A stretch of 64,000 bases of DNA from Pseudomonas sp. MYb327. Its GTDB lineage: Bacteria > Pseudomonadota > Gammaproteobacteria > Pseudomonadales > Pseudomonadaceae. The first letter of the stretch is position 1. The number at the start of each line of letters is the position of its first letter. A program made the position numbers and the translations under genes. Positions 1 to 8,284 of the stretch are shown one piece after another. The stretch spans positions 372,001-436,000 of the forward strand of contig NZ_CP159258.1 in NCBI RefSeq assembly GCF_040438925.1, given 5' to 3'. The notes beneath the pieces were generated by a model, which saw nothing but the letters and a program-made list of their open reading frames with translations, had not been told where the DNA came from and ran no database searches.

Positions 1-1
1 C

Positions 2-589
2 CGCCTCGGGCGTTTGTTGATGGAGTTATTACCGGAGCCAGAGGTGATGGGGCTGTTGGCGCTGATGCTGTTGCACGAGTCACGCCGGGAGGCGCGGACC
101 TCGGCGACGGGCGAGTTGATTTTGCTCGATGAACAAGACCGCACTTTATGGAGCGGCGAGATGATCGCCGAAGGCTGCGCGCTGGTGGAACGGGCGCTGA
201 GCTCCCGGCGCTTCGGTGCCTATTGCTTGCAAGCGGCGATTGCGGCGGTGCATGCCGAAGCGCCGTCGGTGGATGAAACCGACTGGGCGCAGATCGTCGG
301 TCTGTATGACGTGCTGTTGCGGGCCGTGCCGTCGCCCGTGATCGAACTGAACCGCGCGGCGGCGATGTCGAAGCGCGATGGACCGTTGGCGGGACTGAGG
401 TTGGTCGAGGCGATTCTGGCGCGTGGAGAACTGCTCGACTACCACTTGGCGCATTCCGCGCGGGCGGAGTTTTGTCGGCAGTTGGGGCGGGTTGAGCAGG
501 CGCGAGGCGCATATGAACGGGCACTTGAGCTGACGCAGCAAGAGCCGGAGCGGCGGTTTATCGAGGGGCGGCTCAAGGCGTTGGAGTAG
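2..589 (+). CDS. ECF sigma factor, C-terminal part (ECF42-like, TPR-type extension); 5' end outside window
   Basis: The reading frame is open from the left edge, so the start and the sigma-2/sigma-4 DNA-binding regions lie outside the window. What is visible is a helical domain with the pattern GLLALMLLHESRREAR, then LLRAVPSPVIELNRAAA and a TPR-like helix pair near the end (ARGAYERALELT). This is the typical extra C-terminal domain of the ECF42-type sigma factors (SigJ/DUF6596 group), known to sit beside small DGPF/YCII-domain genes. The family directs RNA polymerase to a small set of promoters, and the C-terminal domain is needed for activity. Family call from motifs; the specific regulon is unknown. 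Confidence 0.8.
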   Translation, partial: RLGRLLMELLPEPEVMGLLALMLLHESRREARTSATGELILLDEQDRTLWSGEMIAEGCALVERALSSRRFGAYCLQAAIAAVHAEAPSVDETDWAQIVGLYDVLLRAVPSPVIELNRAAAMSKRDGPLAGLRLVEAILARGELLDYHLAHSARAEFCRQLGRVEQARGAYERALELTQQEPERRFIEGRLKALE

Positions 590-608
590 TGTGCTGTTTG
601 CAGGCCCC

Positions 609-690
609 GTCGCGAGCAAGCTCGCTCCTCCAGTTATCCGAGCTGATTGTGAGGACAGGGTCAAAATGTGGGAGCGAGCCTGCTCGCGAT
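609..690. repeat. REP pair (inverted)
   Basis: Two copies of the GGAGCGAGC-type palindrome in opposite orientation (about 611-629 and 668-688), filling the space between the convergent sigma factor and LysR genes. The arrangement is that of a BIME, and may serve as a bidirectional transcription barrier. Confidence 0.75.
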
Positions 691-706
691 AAGGTCCGCA
701 GAACCT

Positions 707-1561
707 TCACTCAATCATTTTGCCAAGTAACCAACTCCCTGCCGGCCCCGGCGGATGCAGTCGCGACCACAGCGCATCCACCGAAACGGTTTTCGGCCAG
801 CCGCGCACCTGCAGTTCCTGCAACGAACCCAGCCCAAAACGCTCCACCAGCCAGCGGGGCAACGGCGCCCAGCCGAATCCACCCTGGGCCATTTCCAGCA
901 ACATCAGGTAACTCGGTGCCGACCAGACTCGACCCTTCGCCCGGCTTTCATACGGATTGACGATGGTCGCCAGACGCAGTTCGCGATGTTGCTGCAATGC
1001 ATCCTGATCAACGTATTCCATCGCTGCCAAGGGATGCTCGGATGACACGAACAAGGCTATGTCCGTGCGTTCGTCCACCGTCGAATGGACCAGGTCTGGT
1101 GGATAGCTGTCCTGCATTTCGGCGAAGGCGAGTTGCGCCCGACCACTTTGCACGAGCGCCACCAAGTCATCGCATTCAGCGATCAGGCATTCGAGCTCCA
1201 GGTCCGGATATCGCTGCTCGAAAGCACTGAGTGACGCTTCGAAACGGTCGGACTGGTAAGTATCGGAAAGTGCCACGGTGAGCTTCGGCTCCACCCCTTG
1301 GGACAGCTGCGTGGCGGTCATTTCCAGACGGCTGGTGGCGGCGAGGATGTCCTCGGCCCTTTGCAGCATCACGTGCCCGGCCGGCGTCAGGGTCGGTTTG
1401 CGGCTGCTGCGGTCGAACAGCGTCAGGTTCAAGTCGATCTCCAGGCTGGACACCGCCGCGCTGATGGTCGACTGACTACGGCCCAGCTTGCGCGCCGCGG
1501 CGGAAAACGAGCCTTGGGTCGCTGCCTGGACGAACGCCAGCAACACTTCGTGGGAGGCCAT
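707..1561 (-). CDS. LysR-family transcriptional regulator
   Basis: 284 residues, the usual size for the family. Residues 3-62 form the winged helix-turn-helix (LLAFVQAATQGSFSAAARKL, then GRSQSTISAAVSSLE and LFDRSSRKPTLTPAG). Residues from about 90 on resemble the periplasmic-binding-protein-like effector domain. It is divergent from the PACE-type efflux gene at 1651 with 89 bp between the starts. In Acinetobacter the LysR protein AceR controls the divergent PACE gene aceI, so a similar local role is likely here by analogy. The effector is not deducible. Confidence 0.88.
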   Translation of the reverse strand: MASHEVLLAFVQAATQGSFSAAARKLGRSQSTISAAVSSLEIDLNLTLFDRSSRKPTLTPAGHVMLQRAEDILAATSRLEMTATQLSQGVEPKLTVALSDTYQSDRFEASLSAFEQRYPDLELECLIAECDDLVALVQSGRAQLAFAEMQDSYPPDLVHSTVDERTDIALFVSSEHPLAAMEYVDQDALQQHRELRLATIVNPYESRAKGRVWSAPSYLMLLEMAQGGFGWAPLPRWLVERFGLGSLQELQVRGWPKTVSVDALWSRLHPPGPAGSWLLGKMIE

Positions 1562-1575
1562 GAACTATCGCCTTG

Positions 1576-1605
1576 ATCGATGGTTAATAGTTTAGAAGTA
1601 TCGAT
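1576..1605. promoter_or_regulatory. Possible LysR operator in the LysR/PACE divergent promoter
   Basis: ATCGAT occurs at 1576-1581 and again at 1600-1605, flanking an AT-rich stretch in the 89-bp intergenic region. The spacing of paired sites around an AT-rich centre is compatible with LysR binding upstream of the efflux gene, but it is only a pattern match. Confidence 0.35.
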
Positions 1606-1650
1606 CTCGTATTGAATAATGGCAACCACAGTCACTCAAGGAGTTCGGCC

Positions 1651-2085
1651 ATGAGCGCCAACAAATCCATCACTGAGCGTATTTTCCAGGCCATTGGTTT
1701 CGAACTGCTGGCTATTTTGATCTGTACCCCGTTGCTGGCCTGGATCATGGACAAACCGATGCTGGAAATGGGCGCCGTGACCGTGGTCATTGCCCTGTTG
1801 GCGCTGGCCTGGAACGTAGTCTTCAACGGCCTGTTTGACCGAGTACTCAAGCGCTTCGCCATTGCGCACAACGCTTGGGTCCGCGTGGTGCATGCGCTGT
1901 TGTTCGAAGGTGGGCTGGTCGCGTTGGGCGTGCCGCTGATTGCCTGGTGGCTGAATGTCAGCCTGTGGCAGGCGTTCCTGCTGGATATCGGCGTGCTGCT
2001 GTTTTTTCTGCCGTACACCTACGTTTACCACTGGATGTATGACGTGCTGCGCGAGCGAATGTTGATGGCTCGCCAGGCTTGCTGA
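1651..2085 (+). CDS. PACE-family efflux transporter (AceI-like)
   Basis: 144 residues with four predicted membrane helices arranged as two similar pairs, as in the proteobacterial antimicrobial compound efflux (PACE) family. The first helix carries the family signature RIFQAIGFE, and the protein ends in PYTYVYHWMYDVLRER, also typical. PACE proteins export compounds such as chlorhexidine, acriflavine or short diamines using the proton gradient. The ATG at 1651 is chosen because AAGGAG lies at 1638-1643; an upstream in-frame extension exists but has no ribosome site. Divergent from a LysR regulator. Substrate unknown. Confidence 0.85.
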   Translation: MSANKSITERIFQAIGFELLAILICTPLLAWIMDKPMLEMGAVTVVIALLALAWNVVFNGLFDRVLKRFAIAHNAWVRVVHALLFEGGLVALGVPLIAWWLNVSLWQAFLLDIGVLLFFLPYTYVYHWMYDVLRERMLMARQAC

Positions 2086-2095
2086 ATAGCGCTTG

Positions 2096-2189
2096 TGTGG
2101 CGAGGGAGCTTGCTCGCGCTGGCGCGCGAAGCGGTCCTGAATACTTGTGACCGCTGCCCAGCCGAGCAGGAGCCAGCTTCCTCGCCACA
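2096..2189. repeat. Inverted REP pair after the PACE gene
   Basis: TGTGGCGAGGGAGCTTGCTC starts at 2096 and a near reverse-complement copy ends at 2189 (CTCGCCACA). It fills the gap between two convergent genes. Confidence 0.75.
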
Positions 2190-2205
2190 GTTTTTCCGCG
2201 ATGGG

Positions 2206-3819
2206 TCAGAAAATCTGAGTAAACAACCAATACAAGCTACCCGACAACACAATCGCCGCTGGCAGGGTCAGTACCCAGGCCATCAGCAGGTTACGGATGG
2301 TCTTCATCTGCAAACCGCCGCCATTGGCGACCATGGTCCCGGCCACGCCTGATGACAGCACGTGCGTGGTCGACACTGGCAAGCCGAACATATCGGCGGC
2401 GCCGATGGTCAGCATTGCCACGGTTTCCGCCGCGGCACCCTGGGCGTAAGTCAGGTGAGTCTTGCCGATCTTCTCACCGACCGTCACCACGATGCGCTTC
2501 CAGCCGACCATGGTGCCCAGCCCCAAAGCGATGGCCACCGCAATCTTCACCCACAACGGAATGAATCGCGTGGAACTGTCGATCTGTTGCTTGAACAGTT
2601 GCAGCTTGTCGGTGGTGTCGGCGTCAAAGTTGCCGACCTTGTTCTTGTCCATCAGGCGAATGGTTTCGCTGGTCAGGTACATGTCGTTACGCACGTTGCC
2701 CACGGCTTCGGCCGGGACTTTCGACAGCGAACCGTAACCTTTGACCTCGGCGCCAATGCTGGCGGTCAGTGCGGCGAGCGCCGGCACCAGTTGTGGCGTC
2801 GCTTCCTTGCTGCGTACGTATTCGGAAAGGATTGGTCGCGGATCGGCCGGCGCCGGCAGTGGCGCACTTTTCACCAGTGCTTGCTGAGTGACTTCAGCCA
2901 CCGCAGCAAATTGCAAAGCCTGGTCCGCTGGCATGGTGCGGTTCAGCGCATAAGCCATCGGCAAGGTGCCCACCAGAATCAGCATGATCAGGCCCATGCC
3001 CTTTTGGCCGTCGTTGGAACCGTGGGCGAAGGACACGCCGGTGCAGGTCAGGATCAGCATGCCGCGAATCCACCATGGCGGCGGGGTGTTGCCCTTCGGT
3101 TCCTTGTACAACGCACGGTTCTTGACGAAGGCGCGCAGGGCCAGCAGCAACAGCGCGGCACAACCAAAACCGACCAGGGGCGAGAGCAACAGCGCATAAC
3201 CGACCTTGGTCGCCTGCGCCCAGTCGACGCCGCTGGTGCCATCGCGGCCGTGCATTAGCGCGTTGGCGATGCCGACGCCGATGATCGAACCGATCAGTGT
3301 GTGCGAGGAAGACGCCGGCAGGCCCAGCCACCAGGTGCCGAGGTTCCACAGGATCGCGGCGATCAGCAGGGCGAAGATCATCGCGAAACCGGCGGATGAG
3401 CCGACTTGCAGTATCAGCTCTACCGGCAGCAGGGCGATGATGCCGAAGGCCACCGCGCCGCTCGAAAGCAGCACGCCAAGAAAGTTAAAGAAACCCGACC
3501 AGACCACGGCAAAGTTCGGCGGCAGCGAGTGGGTGTAAATCACCGTGGCCACCGCGTTGGCGGTGTCGTGGAAACCGTTGACGAACTCGAATCCCAGGGC
3601 GATCAGCAGCGCCACGCCCAACAGCAGAAACGGCGTCCAGGTGGTTACCACCGTGCCGAGTTCGTTCATGTCGTGCATCAGGCTGTAGGCGGTGAACAAC
3701 AGCCCCATGGCCAGCACGGCGAAAAACACAATAAGCGTAAGCAGGCTGGGTTTTTTATCGAGCTGCGGTTTGCCACTACTGACGGGCGCCTGGGCGGCGG
3801 TGAAGGAGGGCGTAGCCAT
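2206..3819 (-). CDS. pitA: Inorganic phosphate transporter, PiT family
   Basis: Hydrophobic protein of about 537 residues with at least ten membrane segments. Both PiT signatures are visible: NGFHDTANAVATVIY near residue 80 and GLPVSTTHVLSSG near residue 475, together with LPASSSHTLIG. A hydrophilic segment of roughly 130 residues in the middle is the usual cytoplasmic loop of the long bacterial forms. The family moves metal-phosphate with protons into the cell. The second ATG (3819) is preferred because AGGA sits nine bases upstream, while at the first ATG (3828) AGGA abuts the start codon. No pho-box was recognised upstream. Confidence 0.9.
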   Translation of the reverse strand: MATPSFTAAQAPVSSGKPQLDKKPSLLTLIVFFAVLAMGLLFTAYSLMHDMNELGTVVTTWTPFLLLGVALLIALGFEFVNGFHDTANAVATVIYTHSLPPNFAVVWSGFFNFLGVLLSSGAVAFGIIALLPVELILQVGSSAGFAMIFALLIAAILWNLGTWWLGLPASSSHTLIGSIIGVGIANALMHGRDGTSGVDWAQATKVGYALLLSPLVGFGCAALLLLALRAFVKNRALYKEPKGNTPPPWWIRGMLILTCTGVSFAHGSNDGQKGMGLIMLILVGTLPMAYALNRTMPADQALQFAAVAEVTQQALVKSAPLPAPADPRPILSEYVRSKEATPQLVPALAALTASIGAEVKGYGSLSKVPAEAVGNVRNDMYLTSETIRLMDKNKVGNFDADTTDKLQLFKQQIDSSTRFIPLWVKIAVAIALGLGTMVGWKRIVVTVGEKIGKTHLTYAQGAAAETVAMLTIGAADMFGLPVSTTHVLSSGVAGTMVANGGGLQMKTIRNLLMAWVLTLPAAIVLSGSLYWLFTQIF

Positions 3820-3941
3820 GCCGGACATTCCTGAGGAGGGAAGGAGTGTCGTTCATGATCGTTGCCAAATGTTACAGGGAGACTGCCTTGGATCAGTGTT
3901 TCGCGGTTTTTACCTGATCCATTGATCTGAAATGAAGAACC

Positions 3942-3971
3942 TGTGGCGAGGGAGCTTGCTCCGTCGCCACG
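3942..3971. repeat. Single REP
   Basis: TGTGGCGAGGGAGCTTGCTC followed by GTCGCCAC forms one hairpin between the transporter promoters and the ZntB gene end. Same subtype as the copies at 2096-2189. Confidence 0.65.
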
Positions 3972-3985
3972 GTGATCGGAGTGAA

Positions 3986-5008
3986 TCAGTAATCCTGCCG
4001 CTTGCGAAACGCCCATCGCCCGGCAATCACGGTAAAGGTCACCACCAGCGCCACGAGAATCCAGAACCCTTCCGGATCACCGGCCAGCGGCACCCCGCCG
4101 ACGTTCATGCCAAAGAAACCGGCGATGATGTTGATCGGCAGCGCCAGCACCGTCACCACGGTCAGGGTAAACAGCGTGCGGTTGCTCTGTTCGTTGAGGT
4201 TGGCGGCGATTTCTTCCTGCAACAGCTTGATCCGCTCACCCAGCGCCGTGAGGTCGTTAATGATCAGCGCGAACTCCTCGGTGGATTTGCGCAGCTCCTT
4301 CACGTCTTCTTTTTGCAACCACGGCGGCGGTCGATTCAGCAGCCGCAGCAACGAACCCGGCTCCAACGCCAACAGCCGTTGCAAGCGCACCAGCACCCGA
4401 CGATTGGCCCCCAGTTCGGCGCGATTGGTCGACAGTCGCGAGGACAGCAATTCATCTTCGACCTGATCGACGCTGAGGCTGGTCTTGCGCACGATCTGAG
4501 TCAGCACTTCGCCCTGATCGCGCAACAAGTGCACCAGAAATTCCAGCGGTGAACGAAAGCATTCACCGGCCTTCACCGACGAGCGCAATTTATCCACCGA
4601 GTGCAGCGGTTGCAGGCGCGCGCTGATGATCAGCCGACTGCGCACGCACACCCACAGCGTCGACACATCTGACGAGACCATGCTGCTGAGGTTGAACACC
4701 ACATCGTTGACCACCGCCAGTAGCGCCGAGTCGACATGCTCGATGCGCGTCGACCGCGACCCTTCGTGCAAGGCTTCGAAAAACTCGTCGGGCAATTGCA
4801 GATGGCTTTTCATCCAGCGCTCGCACGCGGCATGGGCGAGGTTGAGGTGCAGCCAGAGGAATTCTTCGCTGTCGTCCGCTTGTTGCAGGCACTGCAACGC
4901 CCTCGCCGAATCGATCTCGCGCCCACGCTCGCCGGGGCGAAAACTGAATCCGTAAAGCAGGCCGAACGGATCCGGGTCGCGATGGCTTTGATCGATGCTG
5001 TGGTTCAT
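3986..5008 (-). CDS. zntB: CorA/ZntB-type divalent cation transporter
   Basis: About 340 residues. A large soluble N-terminal region rich in charged helices is followed by two C-terminal membrane helices; the first ends in the hallmark GMN motif (FFGMNVGGVPLAG), a form typical of ZntB. Members are pentameric channels of the inner membrane moving Zn2+ or Mg2+. The ATG at 5008 is preferred to a TTG twelve bases upstream; neither has a good ribosome site. It stands alone, so metal specificity cannot be inferred from context. Confidence 0.85.
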   Translation of the reverse strand: MNHSIDQSHRDPDPFGLLYGFSFRPGERGREIDSARALQCLQQADDSEEFLWLHLNLAHAACERWMKSHLQLPDEFFEALHEGSRSTRIEHVDSALLAVVNDVVFNLSSMVSSDVSTLWVCVRSRLIISARLQPLHSVDKLRSSVKAGECFRSPLEFLVHLLRDQGEVLTQIVRKTSLSVDQVEDELLSSRLSTNRAELGANRRVLVRLQRLLALEPGSLLRLLNRPPPWLQKEDVKELRKSTEEFALIINDLTALGERIKLLQEEIAANLNEQSNRTLFTLTVVTVLALPINIIAGFFGMNVGGVPLAGDPEGFWILVALVVTFTVIAGRWAFRKRQDY

Positions 5009-5271
5009 GAGAGCTCGCAAGGGGAGGCGCCTGTCGCGAATTTTTACAGGTTCACTTGGACCGCATCATCGCAAGCGCTGATGACGGTTTTGTGACGATA
5101 AAGTGAACGCAAACGATTGTTCTATCGGTGCTCGGATTCGCCTCAAGAACCGCTCTGGCACGCCGATCCCGCTTGGGGTAAGTTGCGCGCCTTCGGCTAG
5201 AAGCCAACGCGGCAGACAGGGATGTCCGGACACTTTTCACGGCTTCACCGCGCGAGCCTAATTCCTGTCAT

Positions 5272-5370
5272 GAGTACCTGGATAACGTGCAACGCACCGA
5301 AGCGGCGAGCAACAATTTGCACGGGTTGTCCGGGGAGTTGAATAAAGTCACGGCGCGCTTGAGCGCGTAA
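5272..5370 (+). pseudogene. C-terminal remnant of a methyl-accepting chemotaxis protein
   Basis: In one frame the DNA reads EYLDNVQRTEAASNNLHGLS and then GELNKVTARLSA and a stop. This is the form of the extreme C-terminus of Pseudomonas chemoreceptors (QRT-AAA-LQ-L---L--L-ARF). There is no signalling hairpin, ligand domain or start, so this is debris from a lost receptor gene. The rest of 5009-5480 holds nothing recognisable. Confidence 0.5.
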
Positions 5371-5480
5371 TGAAGGCGGCTGTGTATCGGGTCGCTTACC
5401 GAGTGGGTACACAGTCGATCTCAATTGCCCGCCCGGCCTGTCGATGAAGGGGTTACCTTCGAACTACATTGGATAACCCC

Positions 5481-5909
5481 ATGGTCAGCATCACGTCCGT
5501 TACGATCACGCAGCCCTTGTCGACCACTTCGACCAGCCCCAGCAGCACAGAAGACACGACCACGGCGGCAACGACGTCGGCGTCGACCGACGCCACCAAG
5601 GTTTCCGCTGGCGGCGCACCGGCATCGGGTGACAGCAGCTCCAGCAGCAGCGAAGAATCCGATTCGGTAAGAGAGCTGCGCCAGCAAATCGCCGAGCTGC
5701 AAAAGCAGTTGCAGGAACAACAGCAACAACTGCAAGCGGCCCAAGCCAAACAGGAAAGCGCCGATGCCAAGGCAGCCGACGTGGCGGCGGCTCAGTCACA
5801 GATATCGGCGACCTCCGCCTCGTTGCAAACGGCCACCGCTTCGCTGTTGCAAGCGTTGCAGGACGAGGGCGGCAGCACGTCCGGTTCACTGGTCAGCACT
5901 TCGGCCTGA
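5481..5909 (+). CDS. FlxA-like family protein
   Basis: 142 residues. The first 60 are an extreme Ser/Thr/Ala low-complexity stretch, followed by a coiled coil (VRELRQQIAELQKQLQEQ and repeats of Q/A/L) from about residue 63 to 105, then a second Ala/Ser/Leu-rich helix. The order and the coiled coil match the FlxA-like proteins annotated in pseudomonads, which are of unknown function; FlxA of E. coli is a flagellar-regulon protein. The ATG at 5481 was chosen over an in-frame TTG at 5469. A strong hairpin follows. Confidence 0.7.
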   Translation: MVSITSVTITQPLSTTSTSPSSTEDTTTAATTSASTDATKVSAGGAPASGDSSSSSSEESDSVRELRQQIAELQKQLQEQQQQLQAAQAKQESADAKAADVAAAQSQISATSASLQTATASLLQALQDEGGSTSGSLVSTSA

Positions 5910-5924
5910 ATTGCAGATGCAAAA

Positions 5925-5954
5925 AAGCCGCACGTTTTTTATAACGTGCGGCTT
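5925..5954. terminator. Bidirectional terminator between flxA-like and PepSY genes
   Basis: A 12-bp perfect stem (AAGCCGCACGTT at 5925-5936 and its complement at 5943-5954) with A/T runs on both sides lies between two convergent genes. Confidence 0.85.
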
Positions 5955-5966
5955 GTGCGCTGTGCA

Positions 5967-6272
5967 TCAGTCGTCTTTTTTGTTCTTCAGGACTTCGCCG
6001 GTGGCGGCGTTCAAATCCACATCCCATTCCACGTTTTGCGCGTCACGCAACTCGACTTCGTACTCGTAGCCGTTGAAGTGGTTGTCCAGGTCACTGTCGG
6101 TGATCGTGGCGCCCGGGTGCAGTTTCAGCACGATCTGGTTCAGCTCTTCGAGCGGCTTGATCTTGCCGTCCTTGACCAACTGAGGAATCTGGTCGACAGG
6201 AACATCAGCCTGGGCCAAACCAGCGGTGAGAGTCAGAGCAGCAGCGGCGAACAGGGCAGTCAGCGTCTTCAT
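5967..6272 (-). CDS. PepSY-domain secreted protein
   Basis: About 101 residues: a signal peptide (MKTLTALFAAAALTLTAG, cleavage near AQA-DV) followed by one PepSY-like unit ending EYEVELRDAQNVEWDVDLNA and TGEVLKNKKDD, the usual end of these small periplasmic proteins. PepSY units are thought to bind or inhibit peptides or sense the envelope; the function of stand-alone forms is unknown. AAGGA lies nine bases before the ATG at 6272; the upstream ATG at 6281 abuts it and is less likely. Similar genes often lie beside two-component systems, but none is next to this one. Confidence 0.8.
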   Translation of the reverse strand: MKTLTALFAAAALTLTAGLAQADVPVDQIPQLVKDGKIKPLEELNQIVLKLHPGATITDSDLDNHFNGYEYEVELRDAQNVEWDVDLNAATGEVLKNKKDD

Positions 6273-6350
6273 GAGGTTCATTCCTTGTGTGAACTGTTTA
6301 AGTGGAATCAGATTAACTGTGGCAACTTAATTCAGCCTTAATTCACAAAC

Positions 6351-6376
6351 ATCGCTGGCAAGCCAGCTCCTACAGG
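6351..6376. repeat. Single REP
   Basis: CATCGCTGGCAAGCCAGCTC followed by CTACAG: the second REP subtype of this window, found as a single copy between two genes. Confidence 0.6.
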
Positions 6377-6433
6377 ACGGAGTTGTTCACACCTCTCGCC
6401 AACGACCAGCGATGCAGGCGCCTCGGTCCCCGA

Positions 6434-7561
6434 TCAATACCCGTTGTTTTTCAGCACCTGATCGACACTCGCCGCTGCCGGACGTTTATAGAACTTCAAC
6501 AATTCACTGGCTCGATTGGTGAAGATCCCATCGACCCCGGCATCCATGACTTTCTGGTAATCCACCGCCTCGTCGATGGTGTAGACGTGCACCAGCAGAC
6601 CCTGATCGTGGGTGTACTGGTTCATCCACGGCTTTACCAGATCCGCGTAACTCTGATCGCCACCCTTCGTCAATGCGGCGGACGGGCCGGTGCCGATCGC
6701 GCCCTGGGCCTTGGCGTAGTCGACCCAGCGCTGGAATTCGGCTTTGTCTTTCGGCTGCTGTTTGGCGTAATAAGTGGCTTTGTCTTTTTCGCCGGACTCG
6801 GCAAACGTTACTTGAGATTCAGGCTCGATGTTGCCTTCACCGACCCACAGCAGCAGGATTTTCGGTACCTGCGGCATTTCCTTCTGGAGCAATTCGAGAC
6901 TGCTTTTTTCGAAGGTTTGCAGTATCACCTTGCCAGGGCCCTGGCCTATGGCCAATTCACTTTTCGCCAGTTTCGAACCTGCCGGACTCAACCAGCCACG
7001 CTCCTGCAGTTTGTCCTTGAGGTCACGTTCGATGCCGGGAAATTGCTTCGGCTCCTTGGTTTCAATGTACAGACCGGGCTTGTGCAGCGGGTTGCCCTGG
7101 GCGATGTCGATAATTTCATCGAGAGTGAGAATTTTCAGGCGGGCAAACGCAGGTCGCGCGCGATCCGGATAAGCCGCGTTGAACCAGCTGCCGGCATCCA
7201 GGGTTTTCAGTTCGGCCATGGTGAAGGCATTGGCCGGGCTGTCCTTGCGCTCAGGGAATTTGCTGACGACGTCAGTGGTGCGTTGCAGGTTGTTGTCGTG
7301 CAGGGCGAACAGCACGCCATCCTTGCTGCGTTGCAGGTCCAGTTCCAGATAGTCGGCACCCAGGTCGCGGGCGGTTTTGTAGGCGGCGGCGGTGGATTCC
7401 GGTGCATCGAACGACGCGCCACGGTGGGCGATCACCGCCGGGTGCGGGATGCCTGAACGGGTTGCCAGGGCATTGGGGTTTGGCTCGCTGGCGGCATGTG
7501 CCTGGACAAGGCTGAGCAACAGACTCAGCAGCAGGGCGCTTTTGCTGAAGGTAGCAGGCAT
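6434..7561 (-). CDS. glpQ: Periplasmic glycerophosphodiester phosphodiesterase
   Basis: 375 residues with a signal peptide (to about AHA, residue 23). The catalytic region begins VIAHRGASFDAPEST, then YLELDLQRSKDGVLFALHD, with the metal and acid-base residues of the GDPD TIM barrel (H-R, E-x-D, H-D). The C-terminal part has HVYTIDEAVDYQKVMDAGVDGI followed by FTNR, the normal barrel end. It hydrolyses glycerophosphodiesters to glycerol 3-phosphate and an alcohol in the periplasm. The gene stands alone, without glpT or ugp genes. Confidence 0.9.
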   Translation of the reverse strand: MPATFSKSALLLSLLLSLVQAHAASEPNPNALATRSGIPHPAVIAHRGASFDAPESTAAAYKTARDLGADYLELDLQRSKDGVLFALHDNNLQRTTDVVSKFPERKDSPANAFTMAELKTLDAGSWFNAAYPDRARPAFARLKILTLDEIIDIAQGNPLHKPGLYIETKEPKQFPGIERDLKDKLQERGWLSPAGSKLAKSELAIGQGPGKVILQTFEKSSLELLQKEMPQVPKILLLWVGEGNIEPESQVTFAESGEKDKATYYAKQQPKDKAEFQRWVDYAKAQGAIGTGPSAALTKGGDQSYADLVKPWMNQYTHDQGLLVHVYTIDEAVDYQKVMDAGVDGIFTNRASELLKFYKRPAAASVDQVLKNNGY

Positions 7562-7758
7562 GTCGAAATCCTTTCGCGATGGGTGGTCGGAGCCCTCTCT
7601 TTTAACAACTGAGCGTTACGAGCGCTATCGCCAAACCGACATCGATCTGTTCAAAGCGTTTTTTTGCAGTACCCTTAGCCCCGGCAATTTCCCCGGCAGA
7701 GGGAAATCCGTTCGCTGGCCTTGCGTGTAAACCCTCGATCACTTTCTGTGAGGTTTCC

Positions 7759-8085
7759 ATGCGCATCACTTCCCAACTCATCTGCCAGGCTGCCGACCAA
7801 CTCAAAGGCTTCGTCGGCCTCAATCGCAAGACTGGCCACTACATCGTCCGCTTCAGTGAAGACTCCTTCGGCATGGACGTAGCGGATGACGGCATCATCC
7901 CCACCAGCGAGTTCGTCTGGACCGCCAGCCCCGGGCAAACCATGACCCTCAAGCGTGAGTTGATTCAACTGCTGCTGGATCAGAACATTGACGACCGGAT
8001 CAACATGACCGAACCGTTGAGGGTGTATATGAAACGGCGGGAAGTGCCGGAGATTTCGGCGGTGCGGAGTTTGGTGCAGAACTGA
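7759..8085 (+). CDS. Conserved hypothetical protein, 108 residues
   Basis: Not recognised by function. It is a compact, soluble, acidic-basic mixed protein without signal peptide or membrane segment; notable phrases are CQAADQLKGFVGLNRKTGHY and FSEDSFGMDVADDG. A GAGG ribosome site lies eight bases before the ATG and codon use is like that of the neighbouring core genes, so it is very likely expressed. Neighbours give no clue. Confidence 0.75.
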   Translation: MRITSQLICQAADQLKGFVGLNRKTGHYIVRFSEDSFGMDVADDGIIPTSEFVWTASPGQTMTLKRELIQLLLDQNIDDRINMTEPLRVYMKRREVPEISAVRSLVQN

Positions 8086-8123
8086 GTTTTGCTTTGCCAG
8101 TGCGGGACTCTTCGCGGGCAAGC

Positions 8124-8278
8124 TGAACTGGCCTAATGATTTTGGACACTTCAATCGGGCGCTATCATTGCGCCCAAATCTGAGGTGTTTGGCTATGCGT
8201 AAATCTTATTCGAGTGAATTTAAGCTCAAGGCTGCCAGCATGGTGCGGGCCGGGCTGCGTGCACTGGAGCTGTCGTGA
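8124..8278 (+). pseudogene. IS3-family left-end fragment with first 17 codons of orfA
   Basis: The stretch begins TGAACTGGCCTAATGATTTT, closely matching the left end of the complete IS3 element at 12337. It then has an ATG (8195) giving MRKSYSSEFKLKAASMV, the N-terminus of an orfA protein, before the match ends in unrelated codons and a stop at 8278. It is a truncated relative, not a copy, of the element at 12337. It abuts the 3' end of the DUF1003 gene. Confidence 0.75.
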
Positions 8279-8284
8279 AAATGC

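Noticed and set aside
609..690. Repeated palindromes considered as a CRISPR array
   Set aside because: Units are inverted, not direct, have no regular spacers and match REP elements; no cas genes in the window.
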